64,000 bases of DNA from an uncultured Paracoccaceae bacterium (lineage in GTDB: Bacteria; Pseudomonadota; Alphaproteobacteria; Rhodobacterales; Rhodobacteraceae), in assembly GCA_937872465.1 (NCBI GenBank), contig CALMSR010000050.1, positions 124,001 to 188,000 on the forward strand, read 5' to 3'. The translations under genes and the position numbers were made by a program. The stretch's first letter is position 1. Each line of letters opens with the position of its first letter. Shown here one piece after another: positions 17,004 to 26,390 of the stretch. Under the pieces are notes generated by a model, which had not been told where the DNA came from, searched no databases, and saw nothing but the letters and a program-made list of their open reading frames with translations.

Positions 17004-18560
17004 ATGACCGACCGGAAGGCGCGCAGGACCGGCGGCCGGGCGGGCCATTCCCGCGAGCGCGATTCCGCGGCGATCCGGCAGATGCCCTGGCGCATCCCGC
17101 TCAACACCGACCGCCCGACCGAGCCGCTGCCGGCCGAGGGCGTCGCCGCGATCCATGCCGCCGCCATGCGCGTGCTCGAGGAGATCGGCATCGACTTCCT
17201 CAACGAGGAGGCGAAATCCATCCTCGCCGCCGCCGGCTGCCGCATCGAGCCGGGCTCCGACACGGTGCATATGGACCGCGGCTTCGTCATGGAGCAGGTC
17301 GCCCTCGCCCCGCGGCAATTCGACATCACCCCGCGCAATCCCGCGCGGAAGGTGACGCTGGGCGGCGGCCACATGGCCTTCGTCAACGTCTCCTCGCCGC
17401 CGAACTGCATGGATCTCGACCGCGGCCGGCGGGTCGGGGACATCGAGAGCTTCCGCGACCTCATCAAGCTGACGCAGTATTTCAACTGCATCCATGTCGC
17501 CGGCGGCTATCCGGTGGAGCCGGTGGACATCCACGCCAGCGTGCGCCACCTCGACTGCCTCTACGAGAAGCTGACGCTGACCGACAAGGTGGTGCATGCC
17601 TACAGCCTCGGTCCGGAACGGGTCGAGGACGCGATCGAGATGGCGCGCATCGCCAGCGGCCTCGGGCGCGAGGACTTCGAGAGCGCGCCGCGGCTCTATA
17701 CCAACATCAACTCCTCGAGCCCGCTCAAGCACGACTGGCCCATGCTCGACGGCGCCATGCGCTTCGCCCGCCGCGGCCAGCCGGTGGTGGTGACCCCATT
17801 CACGCTCGCCGGCGCCATGGCGCCGGTGACCATGGCCGGCGCCGTGGTGCAATCCATCGCCGAATCGCTGGCCGCCATCGCGCTCCTGCAGGTGATCCGG
17901 CCGGGCCTGCCCTGCATGATGGGCACCTTCACCTCCAACGTCGACATGCGCAGCGGCGCGCCGGCCTTCGGCACGCCGGAATACATGCGCGCGACCCAGA
18001 TGACCGGGCAGATGGCGCGCTTCTACGGCCTGCCGCTCCGGGCCTCGAACGCCTGCGCCTCGAACGCCCCCGACGGCCAGGCGATGTGGGAGAGCCTCAA
18101 CAGCCTCTGGTCGGCGGTGCAGTCGGGCGTCAACCTCGTCTATCACGCCGCCGGATGGCTCGAGGGCGGGCTGATCGCCTCTTACGAGAAATTCGTGATG
18201 GATTGCGAGGTGCTCCAGCAGATTGAGCGCTATTTCGAGCCGGCCATCACCGACACCTCCCCCGAGGCGCTCGCCTTCGACGCCATCGCCGAGGTCGGCC
18301 CGCAGGGACATTTCTTCGGCTGCGAGCACACGCAAAGCCGTTACACGACAGCCTTCTACGCGCCGTTCCTCAGCGACTGGCGCAACTACGAGGCCTGGTC
18401 GGAGGCCGGGGCGAACTGGACCGAGGCGCGGGCGAACCGGATCTGGAAGGCGATCCTCGCGGAATTCGAGCCGCCGGCGATCGACCCGGGCATCCGCGAG
18501 GAACTCGCCGATTTCGTCGCACGCCGCAAGCGCGAAGGCGGCGCGCCGACCGACTATTGA
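17004..18560 (+). CDS. MttB-superfamily methyltransferase without pyrrolysine
   Basis: A 518-residue TIM-barrel protein of the trimethylamine:corrinoid methyltransferase superfamily, full length. Recognisable blocks are EEIGIDFLNEEAKSILAAAG at the N terminus, GTPEYMRATQMTGQMARFYG, and NLVYHAAGWLEGGLIASYEK. There is no in-frame UAG, so it is of the non-pyrrolysine (MtgB/MtxB-like) group, whose known members demethylate quaternary amines such as glycine betaine or carnitine using a corrinoid protein. No corrinoid protein or reactivase gene lies nearby, so its partner must be elsewhere. Substrate open. Confidence 0.85.
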   Translation: MTDRKARRTGGRAGHSRERDSAAIRQMPWRIPLNTDRPTEPLPAEGVAAIHAAAMRVLEEIGIDFLNEEAKSILAAAGCRIEPGSDTVHMDRGFVMEQVALAPRQFDITPRNPARKVTLGGGHMAFVNVSSPPNCMDLDRGRRVGDIESFRDLIKLTQYFNCIHVAGGYPVEPVDIHASVRHLDCLYEKLTLTDKVVHAYSLGPERVEDAIEMARIASGLGREDFESAPRLYTNINSSSPLKHDWPMLDGAMRFARRGQPVVVTPFTLAGAMAPVTMAGAVVQSIAESLAAIALLQVIRPGLPCMMGTFTSNVDMRSGAPAFGTPEYMRATQMTGQMARFYGLPLRASNACASNAPDGQAMWESLNSLWSAVQSGVNLVYHAAGWLEGGLIASYEKFVMDCEVLQQIERYFEPAITDTSPEALAFDAIAEVGPQGHFFGCEHTQSRYTTAFYAPFLSDWRNYEAWSEAGANWTEARANRIWKAILAEFEPPAIDPGIREELADFVARRKREGGAPTDY

Positions 18561-18639
18561 CAAGACCACACTGGCCCGCGAAGGATCCCGCCATCCGCGC
18601 CCGACCGGCGCGGCAGGCACAGGGATCGGGGGTCGCGCG

Positions 18640-19410
18640 ATGAAGAGGGCTTTCGGAATGAGAAGCGCTGCCGCCGTCGGCGCGGCGGCCATGGTGTTCG
18701 GCCTCGCCGGCACCGCCTCTGCCCAGGTGGCGGACTGGACCCGGGGCTGGACCGGTCAGGCGACCCTTTACGCCTGGCTGCCCGCGATCACCGGCGCCCA
18801 GCAGGCGCCCGATGGCGAGCCGCTGGTCAATCTCGACAGTGCCGACGTGCTCGACGCGCTCGACATGGCCTTCATGGGCGCCGCCGAGGCGCGGCGGGGC
18901 AAGGTCGGCTTCCTGTTCGATGCGGTCTATGCCGACCTGAGCCAGAAGGGCACCTGGGTCCAGGGCCGCCTCGACACCAAGGTCGGGACCAAGCTCGGGG
19001 TCTATTCCGCCGCCGCCTTCTACCGCGTGCACGAGGCCGACCGCAGCTTCGTCGATGTCTATGGCGGCGTGCGCTACTTCGACACCCAGACCACCTTCGA
19101 GCTCAACACCGTCCGCGCCGACCGTTCGCGCGACGTCGACATCTCCTGGACCGACGGGATCGTCGGCCTGCGGGGCGGCATGCCCCTGAGCGAGAAATGG
19201 TCGATCTCGGGCCGCGCCGACGTGGGCGGCTTCGACGCCGGCTCGAATCTGAGCTGGCAGATCTACGGCGGCGCCAATTACGCCTTCTCCGATCGCTGGG
19301 CCGGAACCATCGGCTATCGCTACATGTCGATCGAATACGCCGCGAGCGACGAGGCCAAGCTCGACATCGACGTGCAGGGGCCGCTCTTCGGCATCACCTA
19401 CGCGTTCTGA
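18640..19410 (+). CDS. Outer-membrane beta-barrel protein
   Basis: A 256-residue protein with a signal peptide (MKRAFG...GTASAQ, cleavage near residue 28), alternating amphipathic strands (GWTGQATLYAWLPAITGAQ; FVDVYGGVRYFDTQTTFEL; YRYMSIEYA) and a C-terminal aromatic residue (FGITYAF), all typical of outer-membrane barrels inserted by BamA. The N-terminal AYxWLP-type motif occurs in a group of uncharacterised barrels. The function is unknown. It lies upstream of, and convergent with, the tRNA-Val genes. Confidence 0.8.
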   Translation: MKRAFGMRSAAAVGAAAMVFGLAGTASAQVADWTRGWTGQATLYAWLPAITGAQQAPDGEPLVNLDSADVLDALDMAFMGAAEARRGKVGFLFDAVYADLSQKGTWVQGRLDTKVGTKLGVYSAAAFYRVHEADRSFVDVYGGVRYFDTQTTFELNTVRADRSRDVDISWTDGIVGLRGGMPLSEKWSISGRADVGGFDAGSNLSWQIYGGANYAFSDRWAGTIGYRYMSIEYAASDEAKLDIDVQGPLFGITYAF

Positions 19411-19430
19411 GCGCGCGCCCCGGGGAAGAT

Positions 19431-19506
<76 letters not shown>

Positions 19507-19517
19507 TGCCCCGCGCT

Positions 19518-19546
19518 CTTTAGCCTTCACCGGCCGCCCCAGACAA
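19518..19546 (-). promoter_or_regulatory. Candidate sigma-70 promoter for tRNA-Val(UAC)
   Basis: On the minus strand TTGTCT (19541-19546) and CTAAAG (19518-19523) are separated by 17 bases, and the tRNA 5' end is 11 bases downstream of the -10 box. Confidence 0.45.
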
Positions 19547-19599
19547 GGCCCGGCATCAAGGACCGCCGGCCCGACGCCGCGATACGACGCCCGAATGAA

Positions 19600-19757
19600 C
19601 CGATCAGCCGGAGACACCCAGAACCGGCAAAGGCGAGGCACTGCCTCGCGCCGGTTCGTCGGAGGGACGCGCGCGAGCGCGGAGGCCGAGGGGGGTCGGG
19701 TTTCACCGTCGGCGGGTAGTCCGCCAAATCCGCGGGGGAAGGCGGCATCGCCGCGGC
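19600..19757. repeat. Dispersed palindromic element, copy A (composite)
   Basis: A 37-base imperfect palindrome (19621-19657: GAACCGGC...GCGAGGCA/TGCCTCGC...GCCGGTTC) is flanked by CGATCAGCCGG on the left and CCAAATCCGCGGGGGAAGGC on the right. The same arrangement occurs inverted at 47565-47690 and a shorter hairpin of the type at 36965-36991. Between palindrome and right flank this copy carries a fragment (19682-19720) of the other dispersed repeat, so it is a mosaic. The remaining part of the gap, 19758-20010, shows no gene. Confidence 0.75.
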
Positions 19758-20010
19758 CGGCAGGCCCCGGTCAAAAGCGAGCACCCGAAGTTCGCAATCA
19801 TCCCCGCGGTCCATTCCACCCCGACCTTTGGCTCGGGCATTTGCGCGGGACCAAGCTCGCCGCGACGATTTCGCCGCGTTAACACATTTTCCCTTGTTTC
19901 TTAATGCGTTACAGCCTGTCCCCATGGGGACGCCCGCAGAAGGGGCCGAACGCCCGGCCCGGCGGCAGCACCCGCAGGGCGGCGGATCGCCGGAAAGCCG
20001 GGAGGGGAGA

Positions 20011-20085
20011 TGGTGGGCGATGACAGGTTCGAACTGCCGACATCTTCGATGTGAACGAAGCGCTCTACCACTGAGCTAATCGCCC
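20011..20085 (-). tRNA. tRNA-Val, anticodon CAC
   Basis: Reverse-strand cloverleaf: acceptor GGGCGAT/ATCGCCC, D-arm with AGCTCAGTGGTAGAGC, anticodon stem CTTCG/CGAAG with loop TTCACAT (anticodon CAC), T-loop GTTCGAA, encoded CCA. 75 nucleotides. Its anticodon stem is the same as that of the tRNA at 19431, and the two read the GUA/GUG side of the valine box. Confidence 0.97.
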
Positions 20086-20095
20086 GCCGGTGCGC

Positions 20096-20124
20096 CTGAT
20101 AGCGGCATTGCCGCGCCGCCGCAA
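20096..20124 (-). promoter_or_regulatory. Candidate sigma-70 promoter for tRNA-Val(CAC)
   Basis: On the minus strand TTGCGG (20119-20124) and TATCAG (20096-20101) are 17 bases apart, 10 bases before the tRNA 5' end. Confidence 0.45.
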
Positions 20125-20177
20125 GAGGCGCCGCACGCAATACGGGCCGCCACGAGGGACGGCCCGCGCCTTTCACA

Positions 20178-22592
20178 TCAATGCGCCGGGGGCGCCATGT
20201 TGTCGCCCGCAGCGCCCGGCGGCGGCTGGAGCTTGGCCGCCTCCGCGGCCTCGTCCCATTCGATCGGCTCGGGCGCCCGGGTCAGCGCGTGCTTCAGGAC
20301 CTCCGTGGCGTTCGAGACCGGGATCAGTTCCAGCCCGTTCTTCACGTTGTCCGGGATCTCGCGCAGATCCTTCACGTTGTCGGCCGGGATCAGCACCGTG
20401 GTGATGCCGCCCCGGAGCGCCGCCAGCAGCTTCTCCTTCAGCCCGCCGATCGGCAGCACGTTGCCGCGCAGCGTCACCTCGCCGGTCATCGCCACGTCGC
20501 GGCGCACCGGGATGCCGGTCAGCACCGAGACGATGGAGGTGACCATCGCGATGCCCGCCGAAGGGCCGTCCTTGGGCGTCGCGCCCTCGGGCACGTGCAC
20601 ATGGATGTCCGCCGTCTCGAACAGGGGCGGCCGGATCCCGAGCGCAGGCGATTTCGACCGCACCCAGGAGGAGGCGGCGTCGATCGATTCCTTCATCACG
20701 TCGCCCAGCGTGCCGGTGGTCTTCATCCGGCCCTTGCCCGGCAGCTTCAGCGCCTCGATCGAGAGCAGATCCCCGCCCACCTCGGTCCAGGCGAGCCCCG
20801 TCGCCACGCCCACCTGGTCGGCTTCCTCGGCCAGGCCGTATTTGAAGCGGCGCACCCCGAGGAATTCCTCGAGGTTCTCGGGCGTGACGACGAGCTTCTC
20901 CACCTTGCCCTTGACGATCTCCGTCACCGCCTTGCGGCAGAGCTTGGCGATCTCGCGCTCGAGGTTCCGCACCCCGGCCTCGCGGGTATAGTAGCGCACG
21001 GTGTCGCGCAGCGCCGCGTCGGTCAGCTCGAACTCGCCGGCCTTCAGCCCGTGCCCCTTCAACTGCTTGGCGAGCAGGTGCTGCTTGGCGATCTCGACCT
21101 TCTCGTCCTCGGTATAGCCCGAGATCGAGATGATCTCCATGCGATCCAGGAGCGGCCGCGGCATGTTGTAGGTGTTCGCCGTGGTGATGAACATCACGTT
21201 CGAGAGGTCGTATTCCACCTCCAGGTAGTGATCCGCGAAGGTCGCGTTCTGCTCGGGGTCGAGCACCTCGAGCATGGCGCTGGCCGGATCGCCGCGGAAG
21301 TCCTGGCCCATCTTGTCGACCTCGTCGAGCAGGATGAGCGGGTTGACGGTCTTGGCCTTCTTCATCGACTGGATGATCTTGCCGGGCATCGAGCCGATAT
21401 AGGTCCGCCGATGCCCGCGGATCTCCGCCTCGTCCCGGACGCCGCCGAGCGAGATGCGGATGAACTCGCGCCCCGTGGCCTTGGCCACCGACTTGCCGAG
21501 CGAGGTCTTGCCCACGCCGGGAGGCCCGACGAGGCAGAGGATCGGCCCGCGCAGCTTGTCGGAACGCGACTGCACCGCCAGGAACTCGATGATGCGGTCC
21601 TTGACCTTCTCCAGCCCGTAATGGTCGTCGTCGAGCACCTTCTGGGCGAGGCCGAGATCCTTGCGGATGCGGCTCTTCTTGCCCCAGGGGATCGACAGCA
21701 TCCATTCGAGATAGTTGCGCACCACCGTGGCCTCGGCGGACATCGGCGACATGGAGCGGAGCTTCTTGACCTCCGCCAGCGCCTTCTCGCGGGCTTCCTT
21801 GGAGAGCTTGGTCTTGCCGATGCGCTCCTCGAACTCGGTGGCGTCGTCGTGGCCCTCGCCCTCGCCGCCGCCGCCCAGCTCGCGCTGGATCGCCTTCATC
21901 TGCTCGTTGAGGTAATATTCCCGCTGGGTGCGCTCCATCTGGTTCTTCACCCGGCTCTTGATCTTCTTCTCGACGCGCAGGACCGACATCTCGCCCTGCA
22001 TCATGCCGTAGATCACCTCGAGCCGCTCGCCCACGTCGGGCTCCTCGAGCAGCTTCTGCTTCTCCTCGAGCTTGGCGCCGAGATGGCCCGCGATGGTATC
22101 CGCGAGCTTGGCCGGCGCCATGTCCTCGGCGACCGCCGTGACGGCCTCGTCGGGGATGTTGCGGTTGAGCTTGGCGTAGCGCTCGAATTCCTCGACCACG
22201 GCACGGCTCAGCGCCTTGATCGCCGCGGGATCCCGCTCGGTCTCCGCGACGGGCTCGGCGACCGCCTCGAAATAGGCGGAATTGGCCACGAATTCGGTGA
22301 TCCGGACGCGGCTCTTGCCCTCCACCAGCACCTTCACGGTGCCGTCGGGCAGCTTCAGGAGCTGCAGCACATTGGCCAGCACGCCGACGCGGAAGATGCC
22401 CGCGGCCCGCGGCTCGTCCTCGGAGGGATCCTTCTGGCTCGCCAGAAGGATCTGCTTGTCGTCCTTCATCACCGCTTCCAGCGCGCGCACGGATTTCTCG
22501 CGGCCGACGAAGAGCGGCACGATCATGTGCGGAAACACCACGATGTCGCGCAGTGGCAGAACAGGATGGGTCGAACTGCTCGGTTCACTCAT
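20178..22592 (-). CDS. lon: ATP-dependent protease Lon
   Basis: An 804-residue protein with full Lon layout: N-terminal substrate domain ([20 protein letters not shown] at the start), AAA+ module with Walker [14 protein letters not shown] and Walker [11 protein letters not shown], and the C-terminal Ser-Lys protease domain with catalytic Ser in [11 protein letters not shown] and Lys in [10 protein letters not shown]. It degrades misfolded and regulatory proteins in the cytoplasm. The start at 22592 (MSEPSSS) follows AAAAGGAC; a longer upstream reading lacks family similarity. It lies 92 bases after the tRNA-Val(CAC) gene on the same strand. Confidence 0.97.
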   Translation of the reverse strand: MSEPSSSTHPVLPLRDIVVFPHMIVPLFVGREKSVRALEAVMKDDKQILLASQKDPSEDEPRAAGIFRVGVLANVLQLLKLPDGTVKVLVEGKSRVRITEFVANSAYFEAVAEPVAETERDPAAIKALSRAVVEEFERYAKLNRNIPDEAVTAVAEDMAPAKLADTIAGHLGAKLEEKQKLLEEPDVGERLEVIYGMMQGEMSVLRVEKKIKSRVKNQMERTQREYYLNEQMKAIQRELGGGGEGEGHDDATEFEERIGKTKLSKEAREKALAEVKKLRSMSPMSAEATVVRNYLEWMLSIPWGKKSRIRKDLGLAQKVLDDDHYGLEKVKDRIIEFLAVQSRSDKLRGPILCLVGPPGVGKTSLGKSVAKATGREFIRISLGGVRDEAEIRGHRRTYIGSMPGKIIQSMKKAKTVNPLILLDEVDKMGQDFRGDPASAMLEVLDPEQNATFADHYLEVEYDLSNVMFITTANTYNMPRPLLDRMEIISISGYTEDEKVEIAKQHLLAKQLKGHGLKAGEFELTDAALRDTVRYYTREAGVRNLEREIAKLCRKAVTEIVKGKVEKLVVTPENLEEFLGVRRFKYGLAEEADQVGVATGLAWTEVGGDLLSIEALKLPGKGRMKTTGTLGDVMKESIDAASSWVRSKSPALGIRPPLFETADIHVHVPEGATPKDGPSAGIAMVTSIVSVLTGIPVRRDVAMTGEVTLRGNVLPIGGLKEKLLAALRGGITTVLIPADNVKDLREIPDNVKNGLELIPVSNATEVLKHALTRAPEPIEWDEAAEAAKLQPPPGAAGDNMAPPAH

Positions 22593-22755
22593 GTGTTTGT
22601 CCTTTTCCCAGCAAAGCCCCCCGCCCCGAATGCGGCCGCGGAACGCTTTCTCGTGGAGCAAATGGCCCTGCCCCAGCCTGCTTTCAAGCGTCCCGCATCT
22701 TGCCCCGCGCCCATGGCCGGCGCAAGGCGCCCCGGGGGCCGCCGAAGCCCCTGCG

Positions 22756-23685
22756 CTAGAATCCCACCGCCTCGCCGCCCTTCAGCCCGAGCATGGCGCG
22801 GGCCTCGTCGGGGGTCGCGGGGTCGAGGCCGAGGCCGTCGAGGACGAGCCTTATCCGCGCGACCTGGTCGGCCGAGGACGTCGCCGGCTCGCCCGGCCCG
22901 ACCCAGAGCGAATCCTCGAGCCCGACGCGGACATGCCCGCCCATGGCCGCCGCCATCGCGCCGATGCGGAGCTGGTTCGCGCCCGCGCCGAGCACCGACC
23001 ATGCGTAGCCCTCGCCGAAGAGCCGGTCGGCGGTGCGGCGCATCATCTGCACGTCCTCGGGATGCGCGCCGATGCCGCCGAGCAGCCCGAAGACCGATTG
23101 CACGAAGAGCCGGCCCGCCACCTTGCCGCGGTCGAGCATGTGGCGCAGCGAATAGAGATGGCCGATGTCGTAGCATTCGAACTCGAAGCGGGTGCCGTTG
23201 CCGCCGCAGGTGGAAAGCACGAACTCGATGTCCTTGAAGGTATTGCGGAAAACCAGATCGCGGGAATTCTCCAGATGCTCGTTCTCCCAATCCTGCGCGA
23301 GATGCGGATAGCGCGCCTGCATCGGATAGAGGCCGAAGTTCATCGAGCCCATGTTGAGCGAGGCGAGCTCGGGCGCGAAATGCGCCGCCGGCGCCACCCG
23401 CTCCGCGACCGTCATGTAGGGAGCGCCGCCGGTGGTCACGTTGATCACCGCGCCCGTCGCCTTGAGCCCGGGCAGGATCCGCCCGAAGGCGGCGACGGAC
23501 TGGTCGGGGCGCCCGGTCCGCGGGTCGCGGGCATGGACGTGCAGGATCGCGGCCCCGGCCTCCGCCGCGCGCCGTCCCTCGGCGACGATCTCCTCGGGCG
23601 TCACCGGCAGATGCGGCGACATCGAGGGCGTGTGGATCGCACCGGTCAGCGCGCAGCTGACGATGACCTTGCGGCGGGTCGCCAT
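22756..23685 (-). CDS. Beta-keto acid cleavage enzyme (BKACE, formerly DUF849)
   Basis: A 309-residue TIM-barrel protein. GAIHTPSMSPHLPVTPEEI, AAILHVHARD with the zinc-ligand His pair (HVH), CGGNGTRFEFE and GGHVRVGLEDSLWVGPG are family blocks; the Kce-type enzymes condense a beta-keto acid with acetyl-CoA and split off acetoacetate, as in lysine fermentation or carnitine catabolism. Substrate specificity is not readable, though quaternary amine or amino-acid derived keto acids are common. The ATG at 23685 has GGAGGAGAGG upstream and is preferred over the in-frame ATG 21 bases earlier. Confidence 0.88.
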   Translation of the reverse strand: MATRRKVIVSCALTGAIHTPSMSPHLPVTPEEIVAEGRRAAEAGAAILHVHARDPRTGRPDQSVAAFGRILPGLKATGAVINVTTGGAPYMTVAERVAPAAHFAPELASLNMGSMNFGLYPMQARYPHLAQDWENEHLENSRDLVFRNTFKDIEFVLSTCGGNGTRFEFECYDIGHLYSLRHMLDRGKVAGRLFVQSVFGLLGGIGAHPEDVQMMRRTADRLFGEGYAWSVLGAGANQLRIGAMAAAMGGHVRVGLEDSLWVGPGEPATSSADQVARIRLVLDGLGLDPATPDEARAMLGLKGGEAVGF

Positions 23686-23907
23686 GAAACCTCTCCTCCT
23701 CGCCATCCCGGGTCGACACCCCTCCGCGACGATCCGGAGGGCCCGGCCAAGCTATGCGCCACCGGGCGCCGCCAATTCAAACGCTCTCTCGCGAAGAAGG
23801 TCGGCGAAGCCAGCACCCTTCCGGCCCGATCCTTCGCCCGTCTGGGGGATTGAGGCGGGCCCTGCGGCGGGATAGAGCCGGGTCGTCGAACCGGAGGGGC
23901 CATCGCA

Positions 23908-24042
23908 ATGACCGTGACCTGGAAGGATGCCTTCCCGGCCCTCGCGCCCGGGCTGCGGGGGGCGGGGGCCGGCGGCCCCCTGGCCTTTCCCTCCAGGGTC
24001 CGCGGCCCCCCCCGGGCCCCCGGGCCCCGCCCCGCCCGCTGA
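23908..24042 (+). CDS. Small 44-residue ORF leading the hydroxyproline operon
   Basis: ATG 23908 has a strong GGAGGGG site eight bases upstream and opens a 44-codon frame (MTVTWKDAFPAL... then a Gly/Pro/Arg-rich tail) closing at TGA 24040, three codons before and in the same frame as the flavoprotein start at 24052, which itself lacks a good ribosome site. It may be a translation-coupling leader, a relic of a longer N terminus, or chance in a C/G-homopolymer-rich stretch. No similarity recognised. Confidence 0.35.
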   Translation: MTVTWKDAFPALAPGLRGAGAGGPLAFPSRVRGPPRAPGPRPAR

Positions 24043-24051
24043 GCCGCCCGG

Positions 24052-25290
24052 ATGCCCGCGGACGTCATCATCATCGGCGGGGGCATCGTCGGCCTCGCCT
24101 CGGCCGAGCGGCTCCAGGCGGCCGGGCGGCGCGTCACCCTGATCGAGCGCGCCGGCATCGCCCGGGGCGCCAGCTTCGGCAATGCCGGCGCCTTCGCCTT
24201 CTCCGACATCCTGCCGCTGGCGGCGGCGGTGCGGCTGAGCCGGCTGCCCCGCTGGCTGATCGACCCGCTCGGCCCGCTCGCCATCCCGCCGGCCTATCTG
24301 CCGAGGATCCTGCCCTGGCTCCTGCGCTTCTGGCGCGCCGGCCGGTCGGACCGGATCGCCCGGAGCACCATGGCCCAGACCGCGCTGATGCGCCTCGCCG
24401 AGAGCGAGATGGCCGCCCTGACCGCCGCCGCCGGCCTCGCCGGCATGGTGCGGAAGGAAGGCAGCCTCGAGCTCTACGAGAGCGAAGGCGAGCTCGCCGC
24501 GAGCGCAGCCGGCTGGCAGGCCCGCAGCGCCGCCGGGATCGCCTTCGAGCATGTCCGCGGCGAGCGCCTCGCCGCGCTGCAGCCGGGCCTCTCGCCGCGC
24601 TTCCCCGTCGGCACCTTCGTCCCGGAATGGCAGACCGTGGACGACCCCTTCACCTTCGCGACCCGCCTCGCCGATCACGTCATCGCCGCGGGCGCGGAGC
24701 TCGTCGAAGCCGAGGCCACGGCGCTCCGTCCCGAGGGCGAGACCGTCGCCGTCACGCTGGCGGACGGATGCGTGCTCGCCGCCCGCGCCGCCGTGGTCGC
24801 CGCCGGCGCCTTCTCCCGCCGCCTGACCGATCCGCTCGGCGACCGCATCCCGCTCGAGACCGAGCGCGGCTACAACACCACCCTGCCCCCCGGCGCCTTC
24901 GCGCTGCGTCGCCAGCTCGTCTTCGGGGGCCACGGCTTCGTGGTGACGCCGCTTTCCACCGGCATCCGCATCGGCGGCGCGGTCGAACTCGGCGGCCTCG
25001 ACCTGCCGCCGGACTACCGGCGTTCGGAGGCGATGCTGACGAAGGCCGCGGCCTTTCTCCCCGGCCTGCGCAGGGAGGGCGGCACGCAATGGATGGGCTT
25101 CCGCCCCTCGCTCCCCGACAGTCTCCCCGTCATCGGCGCGAGCCGCGCCGGGCCGCGGATCGTCTATGCCTTCGGCCACGGCCATCTCGGCCTGACGCAA
25201 TCGGCCGCCACCGGCCGGCTCGTCGCCGACCTGCTCTGCGGGCGCGCGCCCGCCATCGACATCGCCCCCTTCAGCCCGCAAAGGTTCTGA
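24052..25290 (+). CDS. FAD-dependent D-amino acid dehydrogenase (hydroxy-D-proline type)
   Basis: A 412-residue DadA/DAO-family flavoprotein. ADVIIIGGGIVGLASAERL is the FAD fold at the N terminus, VAAGAFSRRL precedes the substrate-binding half, and GHGHLGLTQSAATGRLVADL is the C-terminal FAD motif of D-amino acid dehydrogenases. Encoded four bases before a two-cysteine proline-racemase-family epimerase, it most likely oxidises the D-epimer (cis-4-hydroxy-D-proline) to the pyrroline carboxylate, feeding electrons to the respiratory chain. Assignment to hydroxyproline rests on context. D-proline or another D-amino acid is possible. Confidence 0.8.
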   Translation: MPADVIIIGGGIVGLASAERLQAAGRRVTLIERAGIARGASFGNAGAFAFSDILPLAAAVRLSRLPRWLIDPLGPLAIPPAYLPRILPWLLRFWRAGRSDRIARSTMAQTALMRLAESEMAALTAAAGLAGMVRKEGSLELYESEGELAASAAGWQARSAAGIAFEHVRGERLAALQPGLSPRFPVGTFVPEWQTVDDPFTFATRLADHVIAAGAELVEAEATALRPEGETVAVTLADGCVLAARAAVVAAGAFSRRLTDPLGDRIPLETERGYNTTLPPGAFALRRQLVFGGHGFVVTPLSTGIRIGGAVELGGLDLPPDYRRSEAMLTKAAAFLPGLRREGGTQWMGFRPSLPDSLPVIGASRAGPRIVYAFGHGHLGLTQSAATGRLVADLLCGRAPAIDIAPFSPQRF

Positions 25291-25294
25291 CGCA

Positions 25295-26296
25295 ATGGCC
25301 CGCCACACCTTCTTCTGCATCGACGGCCATACCTGCGGCAACCCGGTCCGCCTCGTCGCCGGCGGCGGGCCGGCGCTGACCGGCGCCACCATGCTGGAGA
25401 AGCGCGCGCATTTCCTCGCCGAATACGACTGGATCCGCACCGGCCTGATGTTCGAGCCGCGCGGCCACGACGTCATGTCGGGCTCGATCCTCTATCCGCC
25501 CTCGGACCCGGCGAACGACGCGGCCATCCTCTTCATCGAGACCTCCGGCTGCCTCGCCATGTGCGGCCACGGCACCATCGGCACCGTGACCATGGCGATC
25601 GAGCAGGGTCTCGTGCGTGCGAAGACCCCGGGCATCCTGCGCCTCGAGGCGCCCGCGGGCCTCGTCATCGCCGAATTCCGGCAGGAGGGCGAGCATGTGG
25701 AGGAGGTGCGCATCACCAACGTGCCCTCCTTCCTGCATTCCGCCGGGCTCGAGGTCGATTGCCCCGATCTCGGCCGCCTGACCGTGGACGTCGCCTATGG
25801 CGGCAATTTCTACGCCATCGTCGATCCGCAGGCAAATTTCCGCGACATGGCCGATCATAGCGCCGCCGACTTCATCCGCTGGAGCCCGGTGCTGCGCCGG
25901 CGGCTCAACGAGGCCCATGACTTCGTGCATCCCGAGCATCCCGGCATCCGCGGGCTCAGCCACCTGATGTGGACCGGCGCCCCGACGGTCCCCGGCGCCA
26001 CCGCCCGCAACGCCGTCTTCTACGGCGACAAGGCCATCGACCGCTCGCCCTGCGGCACCGGCACCTCCGCCCGCATGGCGCAATGGACCGCCCGCGGCAA
26101 GCTGAAGCCCGGCGACGCCTTCGCCCATGAAAGCATCATCGGCTCGGTCTTCCAGGGCCGTGTCGAGCGCGCCACCCGCATCGGCGACCGCGAGGCCATC
26201 GTGCCCTCCATCGGCGGCTGGGCGCGGCAGACCGGCTTCAACACGATCTTCATCGACGACCGCGACCCGTTCCGGCACGGATTCCAGGTGGTCTAG
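25295..26296 (+). CDS. Hydroxyproline 2-epimerase (proline racemase family, Cys/Cys)
   Basis: A 333-residue protein of normal family length. Both acid/base cysteines are present: LAMCGHGTIGT near residue 90 and DRSPCGTGTSARMA near residue 252. That pair is typical of proline racemase and of trans-4-hydroxy-L-proline 2-epimerase. The adjoining D-amino acid dehydrogenase makes the epimerase role more likely, turning the L-form into the substrate of that enzyme. It ends 420 bases before the next catabolic gene, so transcription may restart there. Confidence 0.85.
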   Translation: MARHTFFCIDGHTCGNPVRLVAGGGPALTGATMLEKRAHFLAEYDWIRTGLMFEPRGHDVMSGSILYPPSDPANDAAILFIETSGCLAMCGHGTIGTVTMAIEQGLVRAKTPGILRLEAPAGLVIAEFRQEGEHVEEVRITNVPSFLHSAGLEVDCPDLGRLTVDVAYGGNFYAIVDPQANFRDMADHSAADFIRWSPVLRRRLNEAHDFVHPEHPGIRGLSHLMWTGAPTVPGATARNAVFYGDKAIDRSPCGTGTSARMAQWTARGKLKPGDAFAHESIIGSVFQGRVERATRIGDREAIVPSIGGWARQTGFNTIFIDDRDPFRHGFQVV

Positions 26297-26368
26297 GTGC
26301 GGAGCGATCCGGTGAAGGTTGCGCAGACGAAAAGGCACGAGTTCATGAACGGGAGGTTTTCGCCGCTT

Positions 26369-26390
26369 TGCCCGTGCCTCGGCACGGGCA
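26369..26390. other. Perfect 10-bp inverted repeat after the epimerase gene
   Basis: TGCCCGTGCC (26369-26378) and GGCACGGGCA (26381-26390) are exact inverted copies separated by two bases, 73 bases after the epimerase stop. A hairpin is certain in single-stranded form, but neither strand has a U-tract after it, so a role as terminator is unproved; it may instead stabilise the mRNA 3' end. The remainder of 26297-26640 shows no gene. Confidence 0.5.

Noticed and set aside
19600..19757. Insertion sequence or integrase attachment site next to the tRNA-Val genes
   Set aside because: No transposase, integrase or duplicated tRNA 3' end is visible; the repeat is palindromic and intergenic instead.
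20181..23237. A 1018-codon open frame antisense to lon
   Set aside because: The lon reading is complete with all catalytic motifs; the antisense frame is Arg/His/Leu-rich, matches nothing and stays open only because the high-GC codon pattern rarely creates stops.
26369..26390. Intrinsic terminator after the epimerase gene
   Set aside because: The hairpin is perfect, but neither strand has a following U-tract, so I list it only as an inverted repeat.
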